Below are positions 25,491-35,239 of a stretch of 64,000 nt of DNA, one piece after another; the stretch's first letter is position 1; every line of letters begins with the position of its first letter. Source of the DNA: Muriicola sp041358175. GTDB taxonomy: Bacteria > Bacteroidota > Bacteroidia > Flavobacteriales > Flavobacteriaceae. Below the pieces are notes generated by a model, which saw only the letters and a program-made list of their open reading frames with translations, had not been told where the DNA came from and made no database searches. The stretch lies in assembly GCF_041358175.1 (NCBI RefSeq), contig NZ_JBGKBE010000006.1, forward strand, positions 1-64,000, in the 5' to 3' direction. The translations under genes were made by a program, and so were the position numbers.

Positions 25491-28208
25491 ATGAAGAAAA
25501 AAATTGTCAAAATAGTGGCGGGGATCTTTATCCTCTTTCTGGGAATTGCCATCGCCCTTCCATTTTTCCTCGAAGGAAAAATAGGAACCATCATAAAAAA
25601 TAAAGTAAATAATAGTATAACGGGTTCGTTCGACTTTGCCGATGCCGATCTGAGCCTGATCAGGAGCTTTCCCAATGCTGAATTACGAATTACTGAGGCG
25701 GTATTGCTTACGGCTGAACCTTTTGAGGGGGATACGCTTTTTGCTGCGGGTGAAATCGACCTGACGCTATCGATTTTTGAACTTTTTAAAGATGCATCAG
25801 AGCCTATTCAGCTGAAGGAGCTAAACCTCAACAAAGCACTGATCAACATAAAATACAATGAAGAGGAACAGGCGAATTACGACATCGCCAGAAGTGCAGA
25901 AGGGCAGGGGGATAGCCAGGCTGAGCAAAGTAATTTTACCCTTGATCTCCAGGAGTATACTATTAGTGAGTCCCGACTGGTTTATGAGGATTTGTCCTCA
26001 GGCCTTTACGTTGAGGTAACCGATATAGAGCACAGCGGATCGGGAGATCTTTCTCTGAAGGAGTCGAAGCTTCAAACTATTTCCGAGGCACTGGTTAGTT
26101 TAAGTATGGACGGGACGAATTATTTAAACGAACAAAAAGTTTCTCTCGAAGCCTTGTTAGGGATAGACCTGGAAACAAACACCTATACCTTTTTGGAAAA
26201 CGAAGGCTTTATCAATCAACTCCCCCTCATTTTTAATGGCTATGTTCGGGTAGAAGAAGAGTTCAACGAGCTGGACATCAATTTTAAAACACCTTCATCC
26301 GACTTTAAGAACTTTCTGGCACTATTTCCGGAAAAATATTCCAAAGATATTGCCGGGGTATCAACATCGGGAGATTTTACTGTTGAAGGCGAGATCAAAG
26401 GAAAAATGGACGATACACATATTCCACAATTCAGGGTGAATATCAGTTCAGAGAAAGCTGCTTTTAAATATCCCGATCTGCCCAAAGGAGTTGATAATAT
26501 TGTGATTTCTACCGAGGTAGTGAATAAGACGGGCCTGGCTGAGGATACCTATGTAAATATAGAAAGGGCCTCCTTTAATATTGATCAGGATCGATTTGCG
26601 ATGGAAGCCAGAATATCCGAGCTAAGTGGGAATACCAAAGTCAGTGCAAGGATCGATGCCGATATGAATCTGGCCAACCTCGCGAAAGCCTATCCTTATG
26701 CTGCTGAACAGGAGTTGAAAGGACTCTTAAAGGCAAATGTTTCCACGGCTTTTGATATGGCGTCTGTAGAAAAGAAACAATACGCAAAGACCCGTTCATC
26801 CGGGCAGGTTAAGGTTGATGGATTTGAATACAGCAATGAAGAACTTACAGCTCCCGTTCAATTCAAGACGATAGCGCTCGACTTTAAACCGGAGAGGATC
26901 ACTCTTAACCGCATGCAGGGCAATTTGGGAAAAACCGATTTCGATGTCTCGGGGACACTCAATAACCTACTGGGTTTTATGTTTAACCAGGAAGAGGTGG
27001 AAGGAAATTTCAACCTCAATTCCAATACGTTTTCTCTAAATGACTTCATGGCTGAAAAAGTACAGGAGGAAGGAGTGGAAGGTCAGGTTGCCTCGGCAAT
27101 TAAAATTCCATCTTTCCTGAATTGTACGATCAATGCAAAGGCACAAACCGTTTTGTATGATAACCTGACATTAAAAAATGTAGAAGGAACACTAAAGATC
27201 AAGGATGAAACGGCATCTCTCAGCAATTTCTCTTCCTCCCTTTTCAATGGTAAGTTAACCCTGGACGGTTTGGTCTCCACCAAAACGGAAACTCCCACCT
27301 TTGATATGAAGCTGGGTGCAGACCAATTTCAATTGGGTGAAGCCTTTAATAATCTCGACTTGTTAAAAACCCTGGCCCCTATTGCCTCTGCCTTGCAGGG
27401 AAAACTCAATTCAAAAATTTCGATCTCAGGTAATTTAAGTCCTGAATTTACCCCTGATCTGGAGAGTATTACCGGGAATATACTTGCCGAAATCCTCGAG
27501 ACTAAGATCAACAGGGAAAGAGCGAACGTACTCAATGCCGTAGCTTCCCAACTTCAGTTTATCGACCTGGAAAAGCTCAACTTAAGTGGGTTAAAGACTG
27601 CCCTTTCTTTTAAAGACGGGATAGTGTCTGTAAAACCTATGACTTTTAATTACCAGGATATCGCCATTACCGTCGACGGAAGTCATAGCTTTGACAGAAA
27701 ACTGAATTACACGGCAAGACTTGATGTGCCGGCAAAATATCTGGGTTCGGAAGTTAATGGCCTGATCACTAAAATAAATGACAATAGCCTTCAAAACCTG
27801 ACGTTACCTGTAGGTGTTACCATAGGAGGGGAATACAATAACCCTCAGGTTAAAACTGATCTGACCTCAGGGGTAAAAAACCTTACAGCCAGCCTGGTGG
27901 AAGTTCAGAAACAAAAACTCCTCAATCAGGGTAAAGAAAAAGCTTCTACCCTGCTCGAAGGTTTGCTCACTGGCAAGAATAAAACAGACAGCACTGCAAT
28001 TAAAACAACTTCATCAGAGGGAGTGAAAGAAACGCTGGGGAATATCCTGACATCGGGTACAAAAAGAACTGATACAGTAAATAAGGATTCTGCAGCAACT
28101 GCTTCTCCAAACGAGGCTGTTAAAGAGGCGGCTAAATCGGTTTTAGGTGGCCTGCTGAAGAAAAAGAAAAAAGATACCACTTCAGTTCGGAAGGATACTG
28201 TTAATTGA
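25491..28208 (+). CDS. AsmA family envelope protein
   Basis: A 905-residue protein with one N-terminal membrane helix (VAGIFILFLGIAIALPFFL) and a long beta-rich periplasmic body typical of AsmA/TamB-related proteins: IGTIIKNKVNNSITGSFDF, FPNAELRITEAVL, and an AsmA C-terminal region around residues 550-770 with LSNFSSSLFNGKLTLDG and NYTARLDVPAKYLG. The last 100 residues are Lys/Thr-rich and of low complexity. Family members form hydrophobic grooves that move phospholipids between membranes. It probably belongs to the sppA transcript and converges with the DUF2797 gene (8-base overlap). Confidence 0.85.
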   Translation: MKKKIVKIVAGIFILFLGIAIALPFFLEGKIGTIIKNKVNNSITGSFDFADADLSLIRSFPNAELRITEAVLLTAEPFEGDTLFAAGEIDLTLSIFELFKDASEPIQLKELNLNKALINIKYNEEEQANYDIARSAEGQGDSQAEQSNFTLDLQEYTISESRLVYEDLSSGLYVEVTDIEHSGSGDLSLKESKLQTISEALVSLSMDGTNYLNEQKVSLEALLGIDLETNTYTFLENEGFINQLPLIFNGYVRVEEEFNELDINFKTPSSDFKNFLALFPEKYSKDIAGVSTSGDFTVEGEIKGKMDDTHIPQFRVNISSEKAAFKYPDLPKGVDNIVISTEVVNKTGLAEDTYVNIERASFNIDQDRFAMEARISELSGNTKVSARIDADMNLANLAKAYPYAAEQELKGLLKANVSTAFDMASVEKKQYAKTRSSGQVKVDGFEYSNEELTAPVQFKTIALDFKPERITLNRMQGNLGKTDFDVSGTLNNLLGFMFNQEEVEGNFNLNSNTFSLNDFMAEKVQEEGVEGQVASAIKIPSFLNCTINAKAQTVLYDNLTLKNVEGTLKIKDETASLSNFSSSLFNGKLTLDGLVSTKTETPTFDMKLGADQFQLGEAFNNLDLLKTLAPIASALQGKLNSKISISGNLSPEFTPDLESITGNILAEILETKINRERANVLNAVASQLQFIDLEKLNLSGLKTALSFKDGIVSVKPMTFNYQDIAITVDGSHSFDRKLNYTARLDVPAKYLGSEVNGLITKINDNSLQNLTLPVGVTIGGEYNNPQVKTDLTSGVKNLTASLVEVQKQKLLNQGKEKASTLLEGLLTGKNKTDSTAIKTTSSEGVKETLGNILTSGTKRTDTVNKDSAATASPNEAVKEAAKSVLGGLLKKKKKDTTSVRKDTVN

Positions 28209-28995
28209 TGGTAAGGGATACGTAATAGCCCTCGCTTCCCCGGATATTAAAGACTGTATTGTCCTCAAAAAGGAGGTACTGACCTTTAATCCCCATCAGC
28301 TTGCCTTGGTATTGAGGTGTCTTTTCCAGATTGAGACTTTTTACTTTTTCGGGATAGCTTAAAACCGGGAATTCTAATTCGGTTTCTTTGTTATTTTCTA
28401 TAAAATAAGGAGCCGCCTCTGCAGGAATAAAGGGACGTAATCGATTCCGCCAGCTCTCCAGATTTTCATCGTCTACCTTGTTGGTGAGCATTTTTCTCCA
28501 ATTGGTTTTATCTGCGACATGTTCCTTTAAAGCAACTTCTGTAATTCCAGCCAGGTATCTGTTGGGCACCTCTACAATTTCAATGGCTTCATGCGCTCCC
28601 TGGTCGATCCATCGGGTCGGTACCTGTGATTTCCTGGTGACTCCAACTTTTACGTTGCTCGAATTGGCGAGATAAACTATATGGGGTTGTAATTGTACTT
28701 TTTTTTCATATTCCAGATCCCTGTCCTCTTTTTCGAGGTGAGCGGTACTTAACTCTGGATGCATAATCCAATCGCCTGCAGAAGGAATCTCATAAAAGCA
28801 GCTCCGGCAGAATCCCTGTCTGAAAATAGGCCGTTCCAGACCACAATTAAGACATTGATACTTTAAGAATGTGATTTGCAGATTCTTATTCAGAACCTGA
28901 TTGACATTGAGGAAATCTGCATCAAATAGTAAATAATACTGAATAGGACTTCCTATTTCAGTTTTCATTTTTCGTAAAACCCCTTCGTACTGCAT
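28201..28995 (-). CDS. DUF2797 protein with zinc ribbon
   Basis: A 264-residue cytoplasmic protein of the DUF2797 family. It has a four-cysteine zinc-ribbon-like element, CLNCGLERPIFRQGFCRSCF (about residues 48-67), then VYLANSSNVKVGVTRKSQVPTRWIDQGA, which resembles the core of GIY-YIG/T5orf172 folds, and a C-terminal beta region. The function is not established. The gene is divergent from the GH3-family gene, with 78 bases between the start codons. Confidence 0.8.
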   Translation of the reverse strand: MQYEGVLRKMKTEIGSPIQYYLLFDADFLNVNQVLNKNLQITFLKYQCLNCGLERPIFRQGFCRSCFYEIPSAGDWIMHPELSTAHLEKEDRDLEYEKKVQLQPHIVYLANSSNVKVGVTRKSQVPTRWIDQGAHEAIEIVEVPNRYLAGITEVALKEHVADKTNWRKMLTNKVDDENLESWRNRLRPFIPAEAAPYFIENNKETELEFPVLSYPEKVKSLNLEKTPQYQGKLMGIKGQYLLFEDNTVFNIRGSEGYYVSLTIN

Positions 28996-29073
28996 ATGCG
29001 CGTATTTGTAGAATATCCGCTAAATTTTGCTACCTTTCCTTTCAGTTTTTTAGCATGCCAAAGATACCGAAAA

Positions 29074-30588
29074 ATGCCTATTCCACTATTTAACTCCATA
29101 GCTTCTTGGCTGCTTAAAAAGCGGTATCACCAGATAGAGCTCTTCCTTAAATATCCTGCTGAAGTTCAACAGGAAGTATTAGACCAATTGCTGGAAATAG
29201 CTGAAGACACTGAGTTTGGCAAGAAATACGATTTTGAATCCATTGAAAACTACAGAATTTTCAGAGAACGCGTACCCATAGTATCGTACGAGGAAGCAGA
29301 ACCCTTTATTGAACGAAGCAGGAAGGGGGAACAGAATATATTTTGGCCCACTACTATAAAATGGTTCGCCAAGAGTAGCGGTACCACCAATGCAAAAAGT
29401 AAATTTATTCCTGTAAGCACAGAAGCCCTTGAAGACTGCCACTACAAGTCGGGGAAAGACCTTCTTTGTCTCTATTTGAATAACAATGAGAATTCACAGC
29501 TTTTTACGGGAAAAAGTCTGCGGTTAGGTGGCAGTAAGGAATTATATGAAGACAACGGGACCTTTTTTGGTGATCTCTCAGCCATTTTGATTGACAACAT
29601 GCCCTTCTGGGCAGAGTTGAGCAGTACCCCCAGCAACCGGGTGTCTCTGATGAGCGAATGGGAAACGAAAATGAATGCAATCATACAGGAAAGTATACAG
29701 GAGAATGTCACCAGCCTGGCAGGAGTGCCATCCTGGATGCTTGTTTTGCTAAATAATGTCCTGGAAGAAACTGGAAAACAACACCTTTTTGAGATTTGGG
29801 AAAATCTGGAAGTTTATTTTCATGGGGGGGTAAGTTTTAACCCATACAGAGAACAGTATGATAAGTTGTTACCCCGCAAGAGATTTAAGTATTACGAAAT
29901 CTACAATGCCTCAGAAGGATTTTTTGCGATTCAGGACAGAAACAACGCCGACGATCTACTCCTGATGCTAGATTATGGGATTTTCTATGAGTTTATCCCG
30001 ATGGATCAATATGGGACGGAAGGACAGCAGGCAATTCCTCTATGGGAGGTAGAGATTGGTAAAAACTACGCCATCATAATTACGACCAATTCCGGACTAT
30101 GGCGCTATAAAATAGGGGATACGGTAAGGTTCACTTCTACAGATCCTTTCAGAATAAAGATCACCGGAAGGACAAAACACCATATCAATGTCTTCGGGGA
30201 AGAACTCATCATTGAGAATGCTGAAAAGGCCCTGGAACAAATATGCCAGAAGACAGGAGCCCAGATAAAGGATTATACCGTAGCGCCCATTTTTATGTCG
30301 GGGAAGGAAAAAGGGGCCCATGAATGGATGATCGAATTCAGGAAGGCTCCCGAAAAACTTACTGTGTTTACGGAATCCCTCGACAGGGCACTCAAAGCCC
30401 TGAATTCGGATTACGAAGCCAAGCGCTATAACAATATGACCTTAAACATGCCAAAGGTCCATGTGGCACGCGAAAACCTTTTTTACGACTGGTTAAAATC
30501 GAAAGATAAACTGGGAGGACAGCATAAAATCCCCAGATTATCAAACGATAGGGCCTATCTCGATGAGTTGCTACAGATGAATAGTTAG
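29074..30588 (+). CDS. GH3 auxin-responsive promoter family acyl-adenylate enzyme
   Basis: A 504-residue protein of the GH3 family (adenylate-forming superfamily; unrelated to glycoside hydrolase family 3). It shows the ATP-binding loop FAKSSGTTNAKSKFIPVS, the YNASEGFFAIQD motif, and the C-terminal GLWRYKIGDTVRF and ITGRTKHHINVFGEELI hinge. Plant homologues conjugate amino acids to hormones; bacterial roles are mostly unknown. The Met at 29074 (MPIPLFNSIASW) is chosen because relatives start at this helix; the frame is open 26 codons upstream but that stretch overlaps the intergenic promoter region. Confidence 0.88.
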   Translation: MPIPLFNSIASWLLKKRYHQIELFLKYPAEVQQEVLDQLLEIAEDTEFGKKYDFESIENYRIFRERVPIVSYEEAEPFIERSRKGEQNIFWPTTIKWFAKSSGTTNAKSKFIPVSTEALEDCHYKSGKDLLCLYLNNNENSQLFTGKSLRLGGSKELYEDNGTFFGDLSAILIDNMPFWAELSSTPSNRVSLMSEWETKMNAIIQESIQENVTSLAGVPSWMLVLLNNVLEETGKQHLFEIWENLEVYFHGGVSFNPYREQYDKLLPRKRFKYYEIYNASEGFFAIQDRNNADDLLLMLDYGIFYEFIPMDQYGTEGQQAIPLWEVEIGKNYAIIITTNSGLWRYKIGDTVRFTSTDPFRIKITGRTKHHINVFGEELIIENAEKALEQICQKTGAQIKDYTVAPIFMSGKEKGAHEWMIEFRKAPEKLTVFTESLDRALKALNSDYEAKRYNNMTLNMPKVHVARENLFYDWLKSKDKLGGQHKIPRLSNDRAYLDELLQMNS

Positions 30589-30721
30589 GAAAATTACTAC
30601 TTCTTACCCTCTATTTTTTGAAGCTACATCGATAAAATACCTACACTCGTCAAAAAAATAGCAGATATTCCTCGATTATACTCAAATTGAGGCTCTTAAC
30701 TTAACCGACAACTTTAAAATC

Positions 30722-31267
30722 ATGGCAGAAAAACTCGTTATCCTTTCCGATATGTGGGGCACTAAGAGGGGTCTTTGGATCACTTCTTACCTCGGATACC
30801 TCCAACAATATTTCGACATTCAGTTTCACGATACTCAGCAACTCGCCGATGTTGATTTGGTTGTTTGTACCTCCGAAAAGCTGTACGATGCATTTAAAAG
30901 TGGGGGAAGGGATTACGCGGTGTCACAATTACTCAATAAAGAAAAAGAGCCCTGTCACTATCTTACCTTCTGCGCCGGGGGTACTGTAGCCTGGCTTGCA
31001 TCTCAAAAGGGGTTGCCTATGAAGTCACTATATGCGGTGTCTCCTACAGAATTACCTATGGATGGGCCTAAGCCAGATTGCCCCGTGAGATTACTCTACG
31101 GAGGAAATGACAAGGATATTCCGTCCAGTGATTGGGCTGATAAAAATGGTGTTTCGCTGGAAGTTATGCCACAATACGGGCATGAATTGTATTCAGATGA
31201 AATGATCATCCAAAAAGTTTGTTTGTCGCTTCTGGAATCCGCAATTCACAAAAAATTTCAACTTTAG
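30722..31267 (+). CDS. Small alpha/beta hydrolase-like protein with Cys nucleophile
   Basis: A 181-residue protein with an alpha/beta-hydrolase pattern: a strand with SDMWGTKRG, nucleophile elbow TFCAGG, strand VRLLYGGNDKD and late PQYGHELYS. Probable triad: Cys84 in place of serine, Asp130 or Asp132, and His154. Cysteine nucleophiles occur in the dienelactone hydrolase branch, but this protein is shorter and I cannot assign a substrate. It has no signal peptide. It converges with clpX (4-base overlap). Confidence 0.65.
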   Translation: MAEKLVILSDMWGTKRGLWITSYLGYLQQYFDIQFHDTQQLADVDLVVCTSEKLYDAFKSGGRDYAVSQLLNKEKEPCHYLTFCAGGTVAWLASQKGLPMKSLYAVSPTELPMDGPKPDCPVRLLYGGNDKDIPSSDWADKNGVSLEVMPQYGHELYSDEMIIQKVCLSLLESAIHKKFQL

Positions 31268-32499
31268 GAGACTGCCTTTAGCTTTTTGATGGTCTCATAG
31301 GAAAGTTTTTCCTGAGCATAAGGTTTGGATACCTTGAATTCTGTTTCTTCACTGCTGGGAAGTTCAAACATAGCATCGGTAAACACAGCTTCGCACAGAG
31401 AACGAAGGCCCCGGGCTCCAAGCTTGTATTCAATCGCCTTGTCCACAATATAGTCCAGTGCCTGATCTGTGATCTCAAAAGTAATACCGTCCATAGCAAA
31501 TAATTTCTCATACTGCTTAATGATGGCATTCTTCGGTTCTGTAAGGATGGCCCTGAGGGTTTTCTTGTCTAAAGGATTCATATGGGTGAGGACAGGCAAT
31601 CGACCTATAATCTCAGGGATAAGGCCGAATTCCTTTAAATCCTTCGGAATAATATACTGCAGTACATTATCCTGGTCAATATGCTCTTCTTTGCGGGAGG
31701 CACTGTAACCGATTGCCTGCATATTGAGCCGTTTGGTAATAATACGTTCTATTCCATCAAACGCCCCACCGGCAACAAATAATATATTTTCAGTATTTAC
31801 TTCAATAAATTTCTGATCCGGATGCTTTCTACCTCCTTTTGGAGGAACATTGACAACGGTTCCTTCAAGTAGCTTTAGTAAGCCCTGTTGTACCCCTTCT
31901 CCTGAAACGTCGCGGGTAATGGACGGATTGTCACTTTTACGCGCAATCTTGTCTATTTCATCGATAAAAACGATTCCTCGTTCTGCTTTTTCAAGATTGT
32001 AATCTGCCGCTTGCAAAAGCCTTGTCAGGATGCTTTCAACATCTTCTCCTACATAACCGGCTTCGGTAAGTACGGTTGCATCTACAATGGCTAAAGGGAC
32101 ATTGAGCATTTTGGCAATAGTTCTTGCCATCAGGGTTTTACCTGTACCGGTTTGACCCACCATGATAATATTGCTCTTCTGGATTTCAATTTCGTCTTCC
32201 TTGGAACTGGGCTGTAAAAGGCGTTTATAATGGTTGTAAACCGCAACGGAAAGAACTTTTTTCGTTCGTCCCTGCCCGATGATAAAAGTGTCGAGAAAAT
32301 CTTTTATCTCCTTGGGCTTTTTCAGGGTTAGTTCTGAAGAGAGGTCATCGGTTTTAGACTGCTTCGATTCTTCTGCTACTATTCCATGCGCCTGTTCGAT
32401 ACATCGATCACAGATATGAGCATCCAACCCTGCTATGAGCAGGTTAGTTTCCGGCTTTTTACGGCCACAAAAAGAACATTCTAAATTTTCCTTCGCCAT
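31264..32499 (-). CDS. clpX: ATP-dependent Clp protease ATP-binding subunit ClpX
   Basis: A 411-residue AAA+ unfoldase of normal length. The N-terminal zinc-binding domain uses Cys8, Cys11, Cys30 and Cys33. Walker A is GQTGTGKT (115-122), Walker B FIDEID (about 178-183), and the ClpP-docking IGF-like loop lies near IGYSASRK. It unfolds tagged proteins and feeds them to ClpP. It follows clpP on the same strand after a 99-base gap, the usual order tig-clpP-clpX. Confidence 0.98.
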   Translation of the reverse strand: MAKENLECSFCGRKKPETNLLIAGLDAHICDRCIEQAHGIVAEESKQSKTDDLSSELTLKKPKEIKDFLDTFIIGQGRTKKVLSVAVYNHYKRLLQPSSKEDEIEIQKSNIIMVGQTGTGKTLMARTIAKMLNVPLAIVDATVLTEAGYVGEDVESILTRLLQAADYNLEKAERGIVFIDEIDKIARKSDNPSITRDVSGEGVQQGLLKLLEGTVVNVPPKGGRKHPDQKFIEVNTENILFVAGGAFDGIERIITKRLNMQAIGYSASRKEEHIDQDNVLQYIIPKDLKEFGLIPEIIGRLPVLTHMNPLDKKTLRAILTEPKNAIIKQYEKLFAMDGITFEITDQALDYIVDKAIEYKLGARGLRSLCEAVFTDAMFELPSSEETEFKVSKPYAQEKLSYETIKKLKAVS

Positions 32500-32598
32500 T
32501 TTTCTTGGTACTATCGGCTATTATAACGAAATAATTCCGTTTTTGGTTTATTTCACAGACTATTGACCCACTTTTACGAAAAAGTGTAAGAATGAGAC

Positions 32599-33279
32599 TT
32601 AGGCCTTATCCCTTTCTAATATTTCATCAATCATACCATATGAGAGAGCCTCTTCAGCTTTCATCCAGTAATCCCTGTCACTGTCCTCATAGACCTTATC
32701 GAATGGCTGACCCGAATGCTCTGAGATGATATTGTAGAGTTCATCTTTGATCTTAAGTACTTCCTTAGCAGCAATTTCAATATCACTTGCCTGGCCCTGG
32801 GCCCCCGACATAGGTTGATGAATCATCACCCTGGAGTGTTTTAGTCCGCTTCGTTTTCCTTTTTCGCCTGCGCAAAGCAGCACAGCTCCCATGGAAGCTG
32901 CCATACCTGTGCAAATCGTGGCCACGTCGGGTTTGATGAATTGCATGGTATCGTAGATTCCCAGGCCGGCGTAAACACTTCCCCCGGGGGAATTGATATA
33001 TATCTGGATGTCCTTTGAAGAATCAGCACTGGCCAGAAACAACAGCTGAGCCTGAACAATGTTCGCTACCTGATCACTTATGCCTGTGCCGAGGAATATA
33101 ATCCTGTCCATCATAAGCCGCGAAAACACGTCCATGGCAATGGCATTGAGTTGTCGTTCCTCGATAATATTGGGAGTCATATTCACGGGATACATACTGC
33201 GAAGAACTTCATCGTAGTACATACTATTTAATCCCTGATCCTTTATTGCGAAATTTTTGAATTCTTTTCCGTAATTCAT
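32599..33279 (-). CDS. clpP: ATP-dependent Clp protease proteolytic subunit ClpP
   Basis: A 226-residue serine peptidase. Triad: Ser129 in GMAASMGA, His154 in VMIHQPMSG, and probably Asp198 in YEDSDRDYW. The first 30 or so residues form an N-terminal extension before the conserved core, probably a processed propeptide. It assembles into the tetradecameric chamber that works with ClpX. A terminator lies between tig and this gene. Confidence 0.97.
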   Translation of the reverse strand: MNYGKEFKNFAIKDQGLNSMYYDEVLRSMYPVNMTPNIIEERQLNAIAMDVFSRLMMDRIIFLGTGISDQVANIVQAQLLFLASADSSKDIQIYINSPGGSVYAGLGIYDTMQFIKPDVATICTGMAASMGAVLLCAGEKGKRSGLKHSRVMIHQPMSGAQGQASDIEIAAKEVLKIKDELYNIISEHSGQPFDKVYEDSDRDYWMKAEEALSYGMIDEILERDKA

Positions 33280-33298
33280 TTTATCAATATCGTTGTTT

Positions 33299-33333
33299 AA
33301 AAAAAAGGAGCCGAATCATAATCATTCGGCTCC
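33299..33333 (-). terminator. Rho-independent terminator between tig and clpP
   Basis: A perfect 10-base-pair stem GGAGCCGAAT / ATTCGGCTCC with a 7-base loop is followed on the minus strand by eight T residues. It lies 117 bases past the tig stop and before the clpP start, so clpPX is expected to need its own promoter or read-through. Confidence 0.88.
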
Positions 33334-33449
33334 GTAAAGATACTTATTTTTAGTGAAAATTGATGGCGGGAAAATGTATGTCATCAATTTTACAATAGTC
33401 TTAACACTCCCACTTAAAAGGCCCTAAACAGAGCAGTCATTCAGCAAAC

Positions 33450-34772
33450 TTACCCGTATACTTCTTTTACAAAGTTCTCGTAAGTTACTTCTTTGACCTT
33501 TAAGTTTGCCTTTTCCTTATAAAGGCTGAGGAGTTTCTGACTCATCAATTGTTCAGAAAGGCGTTTAACTTCCTCCTGATTGCTCATTACCCTGCCGGCA
33601 ATAGCCTCAAGTTCCTCTTCCTGTGGATTCATCTGCCCGTATTGAGCCATTTGCGATTTGATAAATCCTTTGGCGAATTCTTTTAATTCATCATAGGTGA
33701 TTTCAATATTGTGATCTTTGATAATCTTACCTTCAATCAACTGGTACCTCAATCCCTTTTCTGATTTCTCGTATTCATCATTTGCCTCTTCCTCAGAAAG
33801 GGGTTTTTCCCCCGTCATCTGGATCCACTTCTTTAAAAAGGCAGTGGGGAGTTCAAATTTTGTTGTGTCAATGAGTCGTTCCGTAACGTCATTCAGTAGC
33901 TTTTGATCCGACTGCTGCTCAAATTGTTTTTCAGCATCTGTTTTAAGACGTTCTTTTAACTCCTTTTCAGAAGTGATGGCATCCTTTCCAAAAAGTTTGT
34001 CAAAAAGTTCCTGGTTTAACTCGGCTGGCTCCCTTTCGTTGATCTCCTCGATAGTGAATTCAACTTCGATGTTTAATTTGTCTGCCTTATCCCTGTTAAT
34101 TCCAAGTGCACCTGAAAGCAGGTAGTCCTCTTTAAATAATCCTTTGGTTTTCAGTATAACTTTATCCCCAGGTTTTTTACCTAAAATGGATTCAAGAGCC
34201 TTCTTACTTTTAATTTTATCTAATTCTACAGTGGATTTATGCTCAATTTCTTCTGCCTCGTTGAAAAAAGTTCCTGTTACTTCATCTTTTTTTTCCGCCT
34301 CTTTCTTTGAGATTAACTTGCCGAACTGCTTTTGAATTCTCTCCAGCTGTTCCTCTATCATCTTCTTGTCGGCAACGATTTTATACTGGATAACAGGTTT
34401 CTTGGTTTTCAGATTGGCATCAAATTCAGGGGCAAGGCCCAGCTCAAATTCGAAGGAAAATTCCTCTTTATCCCAATCGAAGCTATCCTGCTGCTTGGGC
34501 AATGGATTTCCCAAAACGTCGAGTTTTTCTTCGTTGAGGTACTTGTTAAGATTGTCCTGTAGCAATTTATTTACTTCATCAACCAATACGGCGCGACCGT
34601 ATTGTTTTTTGATAAGTCCCATAGGAACTTGTCCTTTCCTGAATCCTGGAATATTCGCCTGTCTGCGATAATCCTTCAGGATCTTTTCAACCTTGTCCTG
34701 GTAATCTTCTTTGCTGATATCGACCTTAACTACTGCGTTGAGGTCATCGATCTGCTCCTTGCTAATGTTCAT
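33450..34772 (-). CDS. tig: Trigger factor
   Basis: A 440-residue ribosome-associated chaperone. The N-terminal ribosome-binding domain has the signature IPGFRKGQVPMGLIKKQYG (about residues 39-57), where GFRKG contacts protein L23. A divergent FKBP-type domain follows (about 160-245, VTGTFFNEAEE..LGKKPGDK), then a long helical C-terminal domain. The FKBP part looks degraded compared with proteobacterial trigger factor, which is usual in Bacteroidota. It acts on nascent chains. A good promoter precedes it. Confidence 0.95.
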   Translation of the reverse strand: MNISKEQIDDLNAVVKVDISKEDYQDKVEKILKDYRRQANIPGFRKGQVPMGLIKKQYGRAVLVDEVNKLLQDNLNKYLNEEKLDVLGNPLPKQQDSFDWDKEEFSFEFELGLAPEFDANLKTKKPVIQYKIVADKKMIEEQLERIQKQFGKLISKKEAEKKDEVTGTFFNEAEEIEHKSTVELDKIKSKKALESILGKKPGDKVILKTKGLFKEDYLLSGALGINRDKADKLNIEVEFTIEEINEREPAELNQELFDKLFGKDAITSEKELKERLKTDAEKQFEQQSDQKLLNDVTERLIDTTKFELPTAFLKKWIQMTGEKPLSEEEANDEYEKSEKGLRYQLIEGKIIKDHNIEITYDELKEFAKGFIKSQMAQYGQMNPQEEELEAIAGRVMSNQEEVKRLSEQLMSQKLLSLYKEKANLKVKEVTYENFVKEVYG

Positions 34773-34805
34773 GTATAATTGTGATTTACTTCCCTAAAAG
34801 GGAGG

Positions 34806-34836
34806 CAAAAGTAGTACTTTTTACACTGAGGAACAA
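34806..34836 (-). promoter_or_regulatory. Promoter of tig
   Basis: On the minus strand, TTG (34836-34834), 20 bases, then TACTTTTG (34813-34806): this fits the Bacteroidota TTG-N17-23-TAnnTTTG promoter with good spacing. It lies 33 bases before the tig start. Confidence 0.7.
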
Positions 34837-34864
34837 GTTTTTAGAAGGTTGTGTACCCAGTCAT

Positions 34865-35218
34865 TTATCTCGACTTCTCAGGGTCCTTTAAAACGGAGAA
34901 AAATATGGATTGCAGGAAGGAGAGCAATAAGCTAAACAAGAGTGCCCACCAGATATTATCCACACTAAATCCGCCTACCAACTGATCAGCCAGCAGGATA
35001 ATAATAGCATTGATAACCAGCAGGAAGAGCCCCAAGGTCAGGATGGTTACAGGTAAGGTAAGTATGACCAGGATAGGCTTGACAATAAAATTGAGCAAAC
35101 TCAAAACAACGGCCACAATAATGGCAGTGACGTAGGAGTCGACCTGTACACCGCCCAGGAGTTTGGCGAGCAGGACAACGGCTAAGGCGGAAAGTAATAC
35201 CCTGAGAATTAGTTTCAT
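34865..35218 (-). CDS. Small four-helix membrane protein (PF04020 'phage holin' family)
   Basis: A 117-residue, very hydrophobic protein with four membrane segments: LILRVLLSALAVVLLAKLL, VTAIIVAVVLSLLNFIVKPILVILTLPVTILTL, FLLVINAIIILLADQLV and ALLFSLLLSFLQSIFF. The block NFIVKPILVILTLPVTILTLG is the hallmark of PF04020, a general bacterial membrane family misnamed for phage holins; there are no phage genes around it. The ATG at 35218 is preferred to a TTG two codons upstream. Role unknown. Confidence 0.85.
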   Translation of the reverse strand: MKLILRVLLSALAVVLLAKLLGGVQVDSYVTAIIVAVVLSLLNFIVKPILVILTLPVTILTLGLFLLVINAIIILLADQLVGGFSVDNIWWALLFSLLLSFLQSIFFSVLKDPEKSR

Positions 35219-35239
35219 ATTCAAGAGGTTAGATTAATA

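Noticed and set aside
34865..35218. Possible prophage because of the 'holin' family name
   Set aside because: PF04020 is a general bacterial membrane family. No capsid, tail, integrase or lysis gene is nearby, and the neighbours are housekeeping genes.
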